Shown one piece after another: positions 35,028 through 47,000 of a stretch of DNA of 64,000 bases (its first letter is position 1; each line of letters begins with the position of its first letter). Source of the stretch: Taiwanofungus camphoratus (taxonomy: Eukaryota > Basidiomycota > Agaricomycetes > Polyporales > Taiwanofungaceae); assembly GCA_003999685.1 (NCBI GenBank), contig CP021228.1, positions 1,612,001 through 1,676,000 on the forward strand, written 5' to 3'. The notes below the pieces were generated by a model, which ran no database searches, was not told the origin of the DNA, and was given only the letters and a program-made list of their open reading frames with translations. Both the position numbers and the translations under genes were made by a program.

Positions 35028-36604
35028 TTTCAACGGATGGTATAAGGGCAGATATTGATCAGCTTACACATGCAAGGGTCGTGTCATCTTGATAACTCGA
35101 GCTCAGAGGGAATAAGACAGGAAAGAAGGGTACAAGCGGTGGCTGAAGACCACACGAGCATCTAACGTCACGTGAGAGAATAAAATCACCTATAATGATG
35201 CTTGATTGTTTCTCTGGTTGAATGAGTCCGTAAGTTATGGATGATATCCTCAATTGCTCAAGGAAAGGTTACTCCTTCGATGAGAAGAAAGGCCACAGTC
35301 AGAAGTGCTGAGAATGCAGTCACAGATTTACCCCTTTGAGAAGCAAAGTTGCAGCTGACCTCTAGAAAACGTTGATAATTGTGAACGTTCGTAGCACAAG
35401 GTCAATATTGGAGGTGAAGAGTATGACACTGGCACTGAACAATCAGGGGCTATGAGGACGCTGGTAAGTGTATATGCAAATTTGAAACTAATGTCCTGTG
35501 TGTCTAAGTTTATTGGACTTGTTTTGCAAGGAGAACAGAGAAAAACCATGTATAGAAAGCAACACGTGCCACCCATTGAATGAGTGTGGTCATGAGGATT
35601 CAGGCCTTGTACTCACTTGAGAATATCAGGGACAGGTATCTCATATGATTGTTTGGCAGTGCTTTCTACAAGGATCATTTCCTTGATCACAATTTTATTC
35701 CTGAACAAAAAATCAAGACTGCTGATTATGCTATATCATGTGTCAATGTTTCCATCAGTGAGTGGCAGTGGTAACTATGCCCTAGTAAAAGTGCCTCAGG
35801 TTGAACATGATGTGAATACCTGAAGAGTGTAGGAGGCCTCAAGTCCCTGAAGATATGTGTGTTTTTTAAACACATCACATTTTTTTTTGCATCGAGCTAC
35901 TCAATGTTGACCATAGCTGTATCATGGACTGAATGGCTGTCCTCCTCTGTGACTGAAGTGAACACAGTAGCCGCCCTAAAGCTGGGGCTCGTCTCATATA
36001 GAGAGAAGCCCTTTCCTTTCTTGTCTCTCTTACAATGAAGGACAAGATTCCAGATGCATAGGTGGAAAGTGTGTTCTCATGTTATAATTTTTGAAAAGTG
36101 ACTTACATCAGATTTTTAGCTGGTCTGATTGAATGCAAATTTCTAGTAAATGCTGGGGACATTTTAGATTATGGAGCGACAGACGTCGCCAAATCCTGAT
36201 CAGTAGAATGGACTTGCTATTGCCAGTGCAAGGTGTGAGCAGTATGATTTTTGAATGCTGAGGACCATCTGTGTTCCCATTGACAATTCACTTCATATTT
36301 CATTGCATAGCTTTGAAATTCATTAGTACGAACGTGTGATCATGCTATCAATTCACTTTGGCTTTCATGCTGCCATAACTGCATGATAGCATTTTCACCA
36401 TGACAAATTCTGGCCTTTCAATGCACAGGACTGGATTTGGAGACAAAACACATCTTGTAATGTGCATTGTTCTCTAGTGCTGGGAAAAGGTGCACCAGTG
36501 AATGTTCACACTGATAACTTGATTCACGGTGTGGTATGTAATCCAGGTTTCCCCTTGTTGGTGAGTCACAAACCCTCTTCTTCATAAACATCTACTGGGG
36601 CTTA

Positions 36605-36960
36605 TAAAATCACCACTGGACACTATATCATCAGCAACCCTGGTCTTGAAGACAGAAGCTTTATCAGCCACAAGCTGATTGATGATGGGCTTGTTCCTTC
36701 AAGCAAGCTGTATGCCTACTGCCCGAGACAAAACCACAGCATGTAAATCTAGTTCAGAACTTTGAATGCTGAGATTCTCATGTTTGGGCACACAGTGGGA
36801 CATTGTTGTCTTGGAAAATGGCAACCACAAACTCAATATTGGCAACAATGCACCTGCTGACGAAAAGGACAGGCTTCTCTGGACATTCATCAATGGTCTC
36901 AAGAGCAGAGGTGATGAATGGATTATCACCTACTGTGAGAACCAAGGTGCCTATACGTAA
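36605..36960 (+). pseudogene. I66 (cospin-like) serine protease inhibitor relic, diverged copy
   Basis: First part reads KITTGHYIISNPGLEDRSF, then after a likely intron WDIVVLENGNHKLNIGNN, then DEWIITYCENQGAYT. This order and spacing match beta-trefoil inhibitors of the mycospin/cospin type, where the WDI...NGNYKL...EW...T segments are conserved. The start codon present in the arm copy is lost and the middle part is decayed. It does not hold the 216-bp unit, so it shows the uninterrupted site. Confidence 0.6.
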
Positions 36961-37507
36961 GCTTCTCTTTCTCATATATCATATTTTACGTTTAACATGC
37001 CATATAGGATTGTGAAAGCCTCAGAGAAGTTACTGGGTCAAGGTTGACAGCTTAATACCAAGAAGCCCAGTGCCCAGGTAGTTCTATTTTGTTTTGATTA
37101 TCCAGCATTCTTACTATGTTACTTCAGCTCGCTGTTAACATTCTTATTGTGAGTGGTACTAGGCCACCCCATTATCCCATCAGTGAACTGTGGACAATAT
37201 CATGAGTTCTTGAAGATTGAGAGGCATATGCAAAATGGTAGTTACACATGATAGCCTGTGAGCAGAGAAGGAATCTCGAATGTGAATGTTACAATGTGTA
37301 GATGCCTGAAAATGAAACCAAGTGAGGTGTGTATGGAAAAGGTGAACAAAGAGAGCAGAGGTCATACTTAGTATCACGCAACGACTGCACGTTGGACGTT
37401 ATACCCAACTTCTGCTCACGTGGCTTAACTGGTTTAGGCTGCGTAAACACGTGCAGAAACGCGTCCTTGCCTCGACATAGTTGACTCGCATTTCGAAACA
37501 TTCCGCC

Positions 37508-38987
37508 ATGCATGCTGCTCGACCGACGAATATCCGTTTTCGCTTGACTTGCCAGTGGCCGCGTCATTTTAGCTTTAGCCCAAACGTCGACCTGCAGCAT
37601 TCTCACTCTTGGTTCTCATCCCCGACACCTTCACCCAACGTCCGCATTTCCCCGCCTCCAAGCCCGCAATTTCATGCCGTGACCAACACCAGTGCTTACC
37701 CGATCTGTGTCTTGATTCATCCTGTCATTCATGCGAGCTTTGAGACTGCAATCCGGGACGCAAGAGTCTCCGACTCTGTTCGCAAAGCTGGTCAAAACCC
37801 CGAGCCTGGTAAACTTGATCCAGAGCAGCAACCAGAGCCAGAGCGAACCGATGAAATATCCGACCAAGAGTGGGAGATCCGTACTGGTAAGCTTCTAGTA
37901 TAAACACTCTCCGTCCTTTTCCAGTCCCGGAGAGGATCTGATGCTACCGTCAGGCTTACTTTCTCTCGAACATAATCATGGTCCCACTCTCGCATTCTAC
38001 ATGAACACCGGATGTGCACGCCAATGAATGATGGTTGTCACTATGAACAGGCCGTGCTATCTACGTCCTGCAGCAGACGCTCCCCGACTTCTTTCAGACC
38101 GGACTTGTCACTTCAGCCGAGATCCCAACTCTCCAGCCGCCCATCTCTGACACCGCTGCCAAAGCAGCCAGTGAGCAGAGTATATACAGTCCAAACATCC
38201 AGCTTGCATACACCCCGCCAGTGGCTCTCCCGGCACCGTTCCCGAGAACGTTACATGTGGAAGGTATGCACGATCAAAATCCGAATGAACCAGTTGCATA
38301 TGGTTCAGCTCATCCAATCTTATTCTATGTCTGAGATGATATGGCGCTTATACGTGATTCTTCTGTTATGCACAGGCCTCACATTCTACACAGCATCCTT
38401 TGCGTTCATCCGTCACACGCTGGGCGCGCTCTACACTGATCTCCGTGTCGACCTGCGTAGCGTGCGCGTGCATGGCCCGCGATCCTCCTCAGGTATGTGA
38501 ATATCAGCTACCTACAACTCAATCACATTAGTGACAATCAGCTTCGTTATTCCTGTCGGCTTCAGGCAAAGGTCCGCTGCCGACCCAAGGCCTAGAACCG
38601 GGCCTGGAGGGTGCACCCCCGGGCGCGGAGCGGCCCCGAAGCCTCAGAGAGAAAAGCCTCTTCGTGGGACTGTCCCTCTCAGGCGTCGCACGAGTCAGTG
38701 GGGCGCAAAGCGGCTGGGAGGTGTGAGTACGAGCTCCCGCGCATCCGCTGCATCGCGCATTTGCCGCATGCTGACTCTTCCCCGTGGCCAGTAACTCGAC
38801 GTATCGCTTCTCCCCGCTCACGGGGCTGATCCACCGGCACAACGTTGACTCGATCGAGCCTGCGCCGCACCAGGCCGTGTTCGATGCGCTGCGGATTGCG
38901 CTGGGCAAGCTCGGGCTTGCGGGCGGGCCGGGGAGGGAGGCCTCGGGCGCGAGCGGTGTAGCGCGTAACGCGCCGGGGCGATTATAG
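37508..38987 (+). CDS. conserved fungal protein of unknown function, 353 aa, likely mitochondrial
   Basis: Five exons by eye: 37508-37886, 38051-38263, 38376-38492, 38566-38722, 38792-38987; introns 69-164 bp, GT-AG, sum in frame. The N-terminus (MHAARPTNIRFRLTCQWPRH) is basic with no early acid residues, as in mitochondrial presequences, and is followed by a Pro/Ser-rich and then a Glu/Pro-rich linker. The conserved part begins at about 128: AIYVLQQTLPDFFQTGL, IYSPNIQLAYTPPVALP, a segment with FIRHTLGALYTDLRVDLRSV, KSLFVGLSLSGVARVSG, then YRFSPLTGLIHRHNVDSIEP. The layout recalls the DUF2358/NTF2-like group, but I hold that loosely. It starts only about 165 bp from the edge of the left repeat arm. 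The longest frame also has a TTG-initiated extension; the ATG at 37508 is preferred. Confidence 0.85.
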
Positions 38988-39811
38988 GGGCGGCAGAACG
39001 ACCAGAGGTAGAGGAGAAGCGCATCTTGATGGACCTTTTGTGCATGCTTCTGCGCGCGGAGTACTATATTTGCTATGCCTTACATTACATCGATAAAGCT
39101 TAATACCAACCACCGCTCTTGTCAGGATCCAAACAGCCCCTTTTGCTCGCGCACTTTAAGGAATGGCGTCACTTGAGTAGTATTGTTCATACTTGATTGC
39201 AACTCCAAGCGAATTTCGAACGGAACGTTCTACAAGCAAGTTTCTCTGGACAAACATCGACAGCACTGAACTCTTGCGTTCTTAAATATTTACTAGCTTG
39301 CAATTGTAAATAACTTTTCGCGATGCTGCGATGTCGGCGCGTGAAGCTGGCATTGTAGTGATTATATTTACAAAGTTTTGATACGGGCTTTGCGCAACGT
39401 TCGGTCTTGTAGGTCATCAATGTAGACAATCGTAATTGTGCCACCTCGGACAAAAAAGCATTAAGATTGCACAAATTCATTCAACGTAGGACACGCGCAA
39501 AAAAGCCCACAGAGCTAATGGACAAGAAATATGAATAATCGACAATTCTTAGAACTTAAGAGTAATGCCGGGTATAGGGAGACGCAGCGGTAAGAAGGGC
39601 GATTCAAGGTATGGTGAAAAGGGGATAAGCAGAATGCGATGCGTGGCGGATACGTGGCAAGCGAAGAGCGGTGCAATGACACAGACGGATTAGCGAAGAG
39701 TAGCCAAGGAAGAGGACAAAACCGGCAGTCCCCCCTCAGCCGCCTGCGTATCTTCGTTGTCTTCACAAGGCTCTATTCCAGGCTCGCCGTGAGTCCAACT
39801 AGGGACACACC
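38988..39811. other. intergenic between convergent genes
   Basis: Lies between the 3' ends of the unknown gene and the LysM gene. AT-rich; presumably 3' UTRs. No gene or repeat recognised. Confidence 0.45.
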
Positions 39812-40584
39812 TTAGAGCTCATCGCACCAGGGGAGGTCAGAGTCGTCGCCATCATCATCACCGCTGTCGTCGCCGTCATCAGTCGAGGACGGTGTGGCGG
39901 CGGATGCAGAAGTGGGAGCGGGGGTCACCGACACGCTGGACAACGTGGCGCTAGGGTTGGCAAGGGTTGCAGTAGCCGGAACGGAGGCTGCAGGGATGGA
40001 CGAGCCGGCTGGTGGGGAAGGGGCTACGACACTGTCAGCTGCGCAAAGAACCTACACACAGTATCAACACCAGGATCTGAGAGACAAAACCCGGAAACGG
40101 ACCTCGCCAACGTAGAGATTGTCGCACTGTGCATCGAGCTGAGGGTTGTTGTTGAACAAGGTGGTCGAATTGATACCGTTGGCGGACGCGATGTCATCGC
40201 AGGTATCGCCCAACTTGACCACGTACGTGGTCGTGCAGTCCTGACCAACCCATCCGAGACAGATGTTGTTACCAGGCACGAGGTTGTTGCAGGCGGGGTC
40301 GATGACACCGTTGTTGACTACTGCGAGCTGGTAACTGTTCGCGACGCGTTAGTGGATCTGGTGTGAAACGGCGGGAGAACCGACGCACGTTGAGACATTC
40401 TGGGCTGCGGAGATGGTGTCACACCAATCGTTCGCCTGGACGGTGTAGTTCCGGGAGCAAGTCTGAGCATAAGCAGCTGTATCGCGTTTGATCAATCGTC
40501 GATATCTGCGACGTAGTCAACGTGCTTACACTGGGCAACGAAGGGGAGAGCGACGAGGGCAGCGACGACGGAGCTCGAGAACAT
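39812..40584 (-). CDS. secreted LysM-domain protein, 204 aa
   Basis: Four exons by eye (5' to 3'): 40530-40584, 40389-40476, 40103-40334, 39812-40051; introns 51-54 bp. Residues 1-22 (MFSSSVVAALVALPFVAQSA) form a signal peptide. Two LysM domains follow: about 29-75 (YTVQANDWCDTISAAQNVST ... NICLG) and about 81-127 (TYVVKLGDTCDDIASANGIN ... YVGEVLC), with cysteines placed as in fungal LysM proteins. The tail is Ser/Thr/Ala/Pro-rich, then Asp-rich, ending DLPWCDEL. LysM domains bind chitin or other N-acetylglucosamine polymers outside the cell. In plant-associated fungi such proteins can hide chitin from host immunity; in saprotrophs the role is less clear. No enzyme domain is present. It is divergent to IND1 with 231 bp between start codons. 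Confidence 0.92.
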
Positions 40585-40815
40585 GGCTTCGGATGAGCGT
40601 ATGTATGAGTGTCGTGGAGAACGAACGTGAGCGCTGTAAAGCTGGTAAAGAGAGATGGGACGAGCAGGGTCGCACTGGTCGTGGAGGACGTCGAGGGAGG
40701 ATGCAGAAAAAGAAAGATGGCAGTGTATCTGTCGGTTGATTCCTTCGGCAGTGCCCGTTTCTCTGACAACCCAAGAAGGCAAGTCACAAGGTAAATGGGC
40801 AAGGTCTTGCAGAGC
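40585..40815. promoter_or_regulatory. shared divergent promoter region of the LysM gene and IND1
   Basis: Only 231 bp separate the two start codons, which face away from each other, so both core promoters must lie here or overlap. No clear TATA box was seen. Confidence 0.5.
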
Positions 40816-42107
40816 ATGGCTCTTGTCCACAATTACCATGCCGCCCGTTGTTTCGCTACTTCTTCGGTTTTGAAGCATGACAATCCATTGGTGAGCTCAA
40901 TGTGAAGCGTGTTCACCGCATCTTTACTTTCACATCCACAACCCACTTCCAGGGTCTTCCAAATCGTCGGCCAGGTCCCGCTCCTCAAATACCTCGACGA
41001 GGCGGTCCCATCCAGAAGAGGTCGCTCCCCCATGTCAAGAAGGTGCTTGCGGTAGCGAGTGGCAAGGGTGGGGTGGGAAAGAGTACTGTTGCCGGTGAGA
41101 TTTATCCTAAGGTACGATCGAGTCAAGTTCGTGACAAGCTTAACAGTCAATCTGGCGTTCTCTCTTGCCATGCATCAGCACGGCGCCATGGGGGCACGAC
41201 GACCACGAGTCGGGCTACTTGATCTCGACATCTTCGGTCCCTCAATACCAAAGCTTATGGGCCTGGAAAGCGCCGAAAAACCTAACCTTACCTCCGGTAT
41301 GTTTACGCTTCACAATATACGAATGAATATCGGAACCAATTTGCCTTGCTAGCGGGAGCTATTGTTCCCCTTAAGAACCATGGTCTGCCTTGCATGTCAA
41401 TGGGTTTCCTCCTCCCTCGTGCCGCGGACTCCGAATCAAGCGCAGACACACCTGTTATATGGCGCGGTCTTATGGTTCAGAAAGCCGTGCAGCAGTTACT
41501 TTTCGATGTCGATTGGCGAGAACAGGATGGCGACCCCGGACTAGACGTGCTAGTGATAGATATGCCACCGGGTACGGGAGATGTCCCGTTGACGTTAGGA
41601 CAGTTGGTCAACGTCGATGGTCCGCAATCTGCACACATGCTCTAATGATTGAAGTCCTGATACTTGTCTGGTTCCAGGCGCGGTTATCGTGTCAACGCCA
41701 CAAGATGTTGCGCTGACTGATGTCAGAAAGGGTGTAGCAATGTTTCAGAAAATCTCTGTTCCCGTGAGTCTTCCTCCTTCATATCCCACCGTCGCCGTTG
41801 ACGATCCTCTCGCCCGGTACAGATCATTGGCCTCTTACTAAACCAATCGCATTTTATCTGCCCCTCTTGCACTACGTCGCACCATCTCTTCGGGTCCCCA
41901 ACATCCTTCCGCGCGACAGCGAATCGCTTAGGCATTGACATCCTTGGGGAGCTGCCACTGATACCTGGAGTGAGTGAGGGCGGAGATAGAGGCGTGCCAT
42001 ATGCCCTCACAAGCATTGATCCAGCGATGGATGGACGAGGTGGGAAGCAGTGGATAGAAGTAATGGAGGGTGTTGGTGCGAAAGTGTGGCAATTCTTCTT
42101 GTGTTAG
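40816..42107 (+). CDS. IND1: iron-sulfur protein IND1/NUBPL, mitochondrial P-loop ATPase, 334 aa
   Basis: Six exons by eye: 40816-40890, 40953-41094, 41147-41296, 41353-41619, 41678-41763, 41823-42107; introns 52-62 bp. The start chosen gives [17 protein letters not shown], an Arg/Ser presequence, then the family motif HDNPLGLP across intron 1, which a later start would lose. The deviant Walker A box GKGGVGKST is at about 62-70, [16 protein letters not shown] follows, then [17 protein letters not shown], and the paired cysteines FICPSC at 253 and 256 that bind the bridging Fe-S cluster. Role in the family: in the mitochondrial matrix it helps place 4Fe-4S clusters into respiratory complex I. 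Length and all motifs look intact. It lies in the spacer between the inverted-repeat arms. Confidence 0.95.
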
Positions 42108-42946
42108 TCACAACTAGCTTTATTGGCACGGATGCACTATGCTTGCAGCAAGAACCGGCCAAGGAGCGATATCAAACTACTATCAATGGGCCTTCGGTAC
42201 ATGTTGAATGCCTTTAAATCGTCTCTGTGCCTTTTGTACCTTTGCTAACCGTCGCTCACCGAAACTACTCAAACAATAACGTGCTCCGGATGTTGTACAG
42301 AAATGTCGATGCAACGCTCCATGCACAACCTTGTAAGCCCAGCTATTGTCCAAAATGACCACAGTAAATGTCCAATGTATTACTGATTGTGTGTCACTGG
42401 CTAGTGGCCGCATGAATACGAACCCATGACTAAAACCTTGATTTTTTGAAGCGCGAGGTAAGATGTTGGATGGAGCCCTGGGTGAGGTGTGATAGCAATC
42501 TGACAAGATACGCTTCTTCATACGACAGGGTTGTGACACTGGCCATATTGGTATCGAGTTATACCTTCGTTTTGCGTTATTCAACTGAGATGGCCATCGG
42601 CAGCGTTCATCTTGCACGTTCTGATCTGATGCATCTTACATATTTTTACTTGGTGAGTGCTATGTCCTCAACTCGCACCATCGTGGTTGAGCCTATGTGT
42701 CAACATCCATCTAGTATCACCTCATTATCGGCCATCTTCAAACCGCTCATCCAAATTGTTAGCAGTAAGATAAATTTGGCCAACCATCCGTCACTTGTTC
42801 TCCTTTCTCCCAAATAGCACGCCATGCATGCACCAGAATGGTCTGGACAATATAAACGTGGAGAATGTCCTTGTGAACTAAACTTCCAGAGCAACGTTAG
42901 CTGATATAGGGTACCTGAAAAACATCAGGTCACTTGAGTAGGTGTG
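42108..42946. other. intergenic between IND1 and the right repeat arm
   Basis: No gene recognised; short frames on both strands match nothing. The right arm begins abruptly at 42947. Confidence 0.45.
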
Positions 42947-43257
42947 ACCTTTTCCATACACACCTCACTTGGTTTCATTTTCAGGCATCTACACATCATA
43001 ACATTCACATTCGAGATTCTTTCTTCACTCGCAGGCTATCATGTATAACTACCATCTTGCATATGCCCCTCAATCTTCAAGGACTCGTGATATCGTCCAC
43101 AGTTCACCGATGAGATAATGGGGTGGCCTAGTACCACTCATGATAAGAATGTTAACAGTGAGCTGAAGTAACATAGTAAGAACACTGGATAATCAAAACA
43201 AAATAGAACTACCTGGGTACCAGGCTCCTTGGTACTAAGCTGCCAACCTTGATCCGG
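42947..43257. repeat. right arm, inner boundary segment
   Basis: Reverse complement of about 37036-37343, roughly 93 per cent identical. The match stops abruptly at 42947/37343, which marks the edge of the spacer holding three host genes. At its other edge the R3 element starts. Confidence 0.85.
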
Positions 43258-43976
43258 TGATAGTTGCCAGGCCCTTCTAGGCCCCACAGAGCGCCCTCAC
43301 TCGACCCTAGGACCTTAGTCATGGCTTCAACACCACTCAATGCATCCGATACAGCCCAAAAAGCCACTGCAAGACTCTCTGATAGCTTTGAGTCACGCCA
43401 CAGCCACTCCACCAATTCTGGGCTGATGTTCCGGCGCACTGTTCTCTCTACACACAATACGCCACATACAGTTGCCACTCAAAGGCCCTCACACGTGACC
43501 AGTCATGCCACCCTGATATTGCTCGATCAGCTTCAATGCACCACTCAATGTGCTTGATAACGCTATGGCCACAGGCTTTGTCTTAGTCTATATACATTTC
43601 TTTATCTCAGCCTTTCTAGTGATGTCAGTACAGTAGCCACTCCCTCTATGAGTGACTTCATAGCTCATAGTATGCAAGTAGTTAGGATGCCACTTGTGCT
43701 ACGCCACTCCCGATGCGTCTTACATTATAGTAAAGTAGTATAAATATGATATATGACGTCTCGGAACAACAGAGAAGTTTTCCCCCATCCTGCAGAGCTC
43801 AAGAAGAGCACCTTCGAGTCAGTCCTCTACTGCGTTCTACCACGTCCTTCCGTCTTTGATTACATTCAAAGAGCTGCATTTACTATCCACCTTCTACAGT
43901 ATCTTGAAGGGTTGCATCTAGTCTTACGTCCGCTAGGTTGTACCCAGTAGGGGTTGGAGTGTTATAGAGCATATCA
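43258..43976 (+). repeat. R3 5' LTR
   Basis: 719 bp; starts TGATAGTTGCCAGG and ends GAGCATATCA. Shorter than the two other R3 LTRs (about 1035 bp) but alike along both ends. Contains TATAAATA near 43740. Confidence 0.8.
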
Positions 43977-44060
43977 TTTCTGGAGCCCACTGTAAGGGGA
44001 TTTCAGGCAAGGAATCTGCTGCTATCAGATTCGTCGAAGACATCTCCAGTATTCATCCAC

Positions 44061-47000
44061 TTGCAAGTGCGTGAGGCTGCTAGTTGTAGCACAAGCGAAA
44101 ACCTCAACAACAGTTCTACCACCCTTTCCACAACTCTCAACACCTTCAACCACAAGGAAGAAGACCTCATAGATCACGAGCTACAGTTTCCTTCGACCCC
44201 CAACAAATGTACTTCATCTCCCGAGCTTCTAGGGCTATCTACACCAGAAGTCAACCTCTCATCTCCCGATCCCTACAAACAGTCCGGTTCATTGCCTGAG
44301 CCAGAGGACCCAGTAGGATCAACATTGCATATCGCAATCCTGACTACTATGACTCTACCCTTATCCCAGCAGACCATTATGCCATACATCCTTCCCAGTT
44401 CTTCGAACCACCTCACACCAGCTACCGTTAACCCCCCTACTTCTAAACTTACAATGAATCAAAACGCAGCACCTACGCCATTCATGCCCCCTCGAGGCCA
44501 CTTGACAGCCCTCACCTTTGACCTGACAGAAGTCTGATCACTTCGACATTACTTCCAGGACATCGAAGTCTTATTCACTCAGTGTAGAATTACCGATGAT
44601 GCAGAAAAGAAGTCATGGGCCATTCATTACCCCTTGATCAATGTTGCAGACCTATAGGAAACCCTCAAATCCTTTTTCAATCAGACCAAAATGTACACAC
44701 AGTGGAAAGCTGATGTTCTAGCACTCTATCCAGATACCGATGACACCAGAAAATGGTCTCTCGCAGATATGGACCAACTGATTGAGGAGTGTGCACGTAT
44801 TGGAATCCACAATGCCACAGACCTCAGAAGCTACTACTGTGACTTTGTATCCATCACAAAGCACCTAATCACACAATGACAACTCTCCGACATTGAACAA
44901 AGTCAAGCATTCCTATGAGAGTTTCAGCCTTCTCTACTCATGTGACTCAAGGCCTGACTTCACCTGAAGCATCCTGACCACTATCCCGATGACCCCTATC
45001 TGCTTTCCGATATTCATGCAGCAGCCACGTTCATTCTACATGGTACTTCGAGTACGCTGACAGTCGCAGCACCACAGCCAGCAGCTTCAATAACTACTTT
45101 GTCTGGCATGATCAAAACAGAAGACATTTCAACGATAATCAAGAGCCTATCAAAGACCATTGCAACCCTTATACAGCCCAGTAGTAGCAAATTGAACGTA
45201 GCAGCTAGGCTTCTGTCAACATAAGGTGGTACAGAACAGACCTACCACTTTTGCGGTGACCAGAACCACAGCATTCAAAGCTGCCTGCACATAGAAGTGG
45301 ACATAGCTGCTGGGAAATGCAAGCGTAACACCAAAGGAAAGGTTGTACTCTCAAATGGTCTATTCATCCCACGTAATATCCCTGGCATTACGATCTACGA
45401 CCGCCTCTACAAGTGGATTTGTCGTAACACACCAGCAGCACCTAGTCTGCTCTATGACATCAATGATCAAGCCAGCATCCAGACCTTCACACTCAACATA
45501 AAAGGTAGGATCGAAGCACTCAAAAGGGAACTCCTACAGCTTCGAAAGTGGAGGGAAGTCTTCAATGACGTCGAGATTTTACAGCGCAAGAAACCTACCA
45601 TGACAGCACTGCAGACTACAGAAGTTTCTGATACGACCCCCGTCTCACGCAGTACCAACAACCCAGTGTCTGACACAGCCAAATCAGCGACTTCTACTGC
45701 AGTCTGCATACAAGACCATAGTTCCCATACATCAGCCCAAAATAGCTGACAAAATCTTTGCATGCTTGATGAGGTCCCCTCTTGTCACATTAACACCAGA
45801 AGAACTCCTTTCAATCTTGCCTGACATATGCAATAGGTATCGAGAAGCAGTTACACCCAAGCAAGTCTCAGTGGAACCTGTCACCTTGGCTCACATCATA
45901 GAGCTCACCGACGAAAATGAAGTAAAAGAGGTACACCAACTATCTTGCTCAGATGCAGTGCTACAGCCAGGAGCTACTGTCGTACCCAACCCCTACAAAA
46001 CTTATCTCAAGCACGTCCCATATGGTGAACACCCTGCCGATCTCACAGTTGCTCGCAACTCAAACGCTATCCACTCAATCTATGCTCTAGTCGACAATAA
46101 AGAGCAGATTGAATGCATCATAGATCCAGGTTCACAAATCGTAGCAATGTTGGAGGAAGTCTGTTTAGGCCTGAAGCTTCTCTTTGACCCTACGATACAG
46201 TTAAATATGCAGTTCGTCAATGGTGAAGTAGATCAATCGCTAGGGTTTGCATGCAACGTACCCTTCCAGATTGGTGAGGTAGTATTATATCTTCAGGCTC
46301 AGATTATTCAAAACACAGCATACAACATTCTTCTTGGATGACCCTTCGACATTCTTATGCAGAGCATTGTAAAGAACTTTGTGAACAAAGAACAAACCAT
46401 CATGATAGTATGTCCCAACTTTGGCAAAACCCTCACAATTCCTACGTATCTGCGTGAAAAACCACACTTTTGACTGCAACACCATAGAAGCTGCCCGCAT
46501 GCGGGTTTTCATGCTTTGAGGATTTGATATCCCATTGTCAAGGAGAAGCAGCCCTAGTCATCGACTATAATGGGGCAAAACCTAGTATTTTCTTCATCGC
46601 TCTGATTAATTCTTTGATCCCCTGTGCAGTCCAGTCTTTTTACCTCTCTGCTTGTTCTTCAGTCTTCTCACATTTACAGTTCCTCTATATCGCAGACACA
46701 AAAGCATCCAGTACGGCCACATCGAACGCTTCGACGTGGGCTTCAACACTTCTATTTTCAGCCCCCTTTGCTTCACTTCCTAATCTGTCCTCTTTGAACT
46801 CTTTGACTCGCGCTTCGACCTCTCAGCTTTTTAACTCCATTCATCCGACATCTTCTACGTCGACTCACGAAACCTATGCAGCTACTAAGAAGAAGTACAA
46901 GCCAGTCATGCTCAAGACTCGTCCCGTTCTAGGAGCGGTCCCCAAGCAGTTTCGAATAATTTGAGATATCAAGGGTGACCCCCTATCTATTATGCCAGTA

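Larger units (their letters stand above)
34126..37343. repeat. left arm, inner part
   Basis: Continues the left arm after the R1 insertion. 34126-35027 pairs with 59438-60229 in reverse complement (about 92-95 per cent alike), and 37036-37343 pairs with 42947-43257 (about 93 per cent). Roughly 35.1-37.0 kb has no mirror in the right arm. That stretch has diverged matches to other arm DNA, for example 35390-35580 with about 61070-61200, and 36550-36960 with 62080-62716. Confidence 0.8.

Noticed and set aside
40902-41222. GTG-started frame as the IND1 N-terminus
   Set aside because: The upstream ATG at 40816 with a 62-bp intron restores the conserved HDNPLGLP motif and gives a presequence; a GTG start is unlikely in a fungus.
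42183-42617. 144-codon minus-strand frame after IND1
   Set aside because: No family resemblance, and the region looks like ordinary intergenic DNA.
43264-43557. Open frames inside the R3 LTRs (about 60-100 codons)
   Set aside because: They lie fully within LTR sequence, differ in frame between LTR copies and match no protein.
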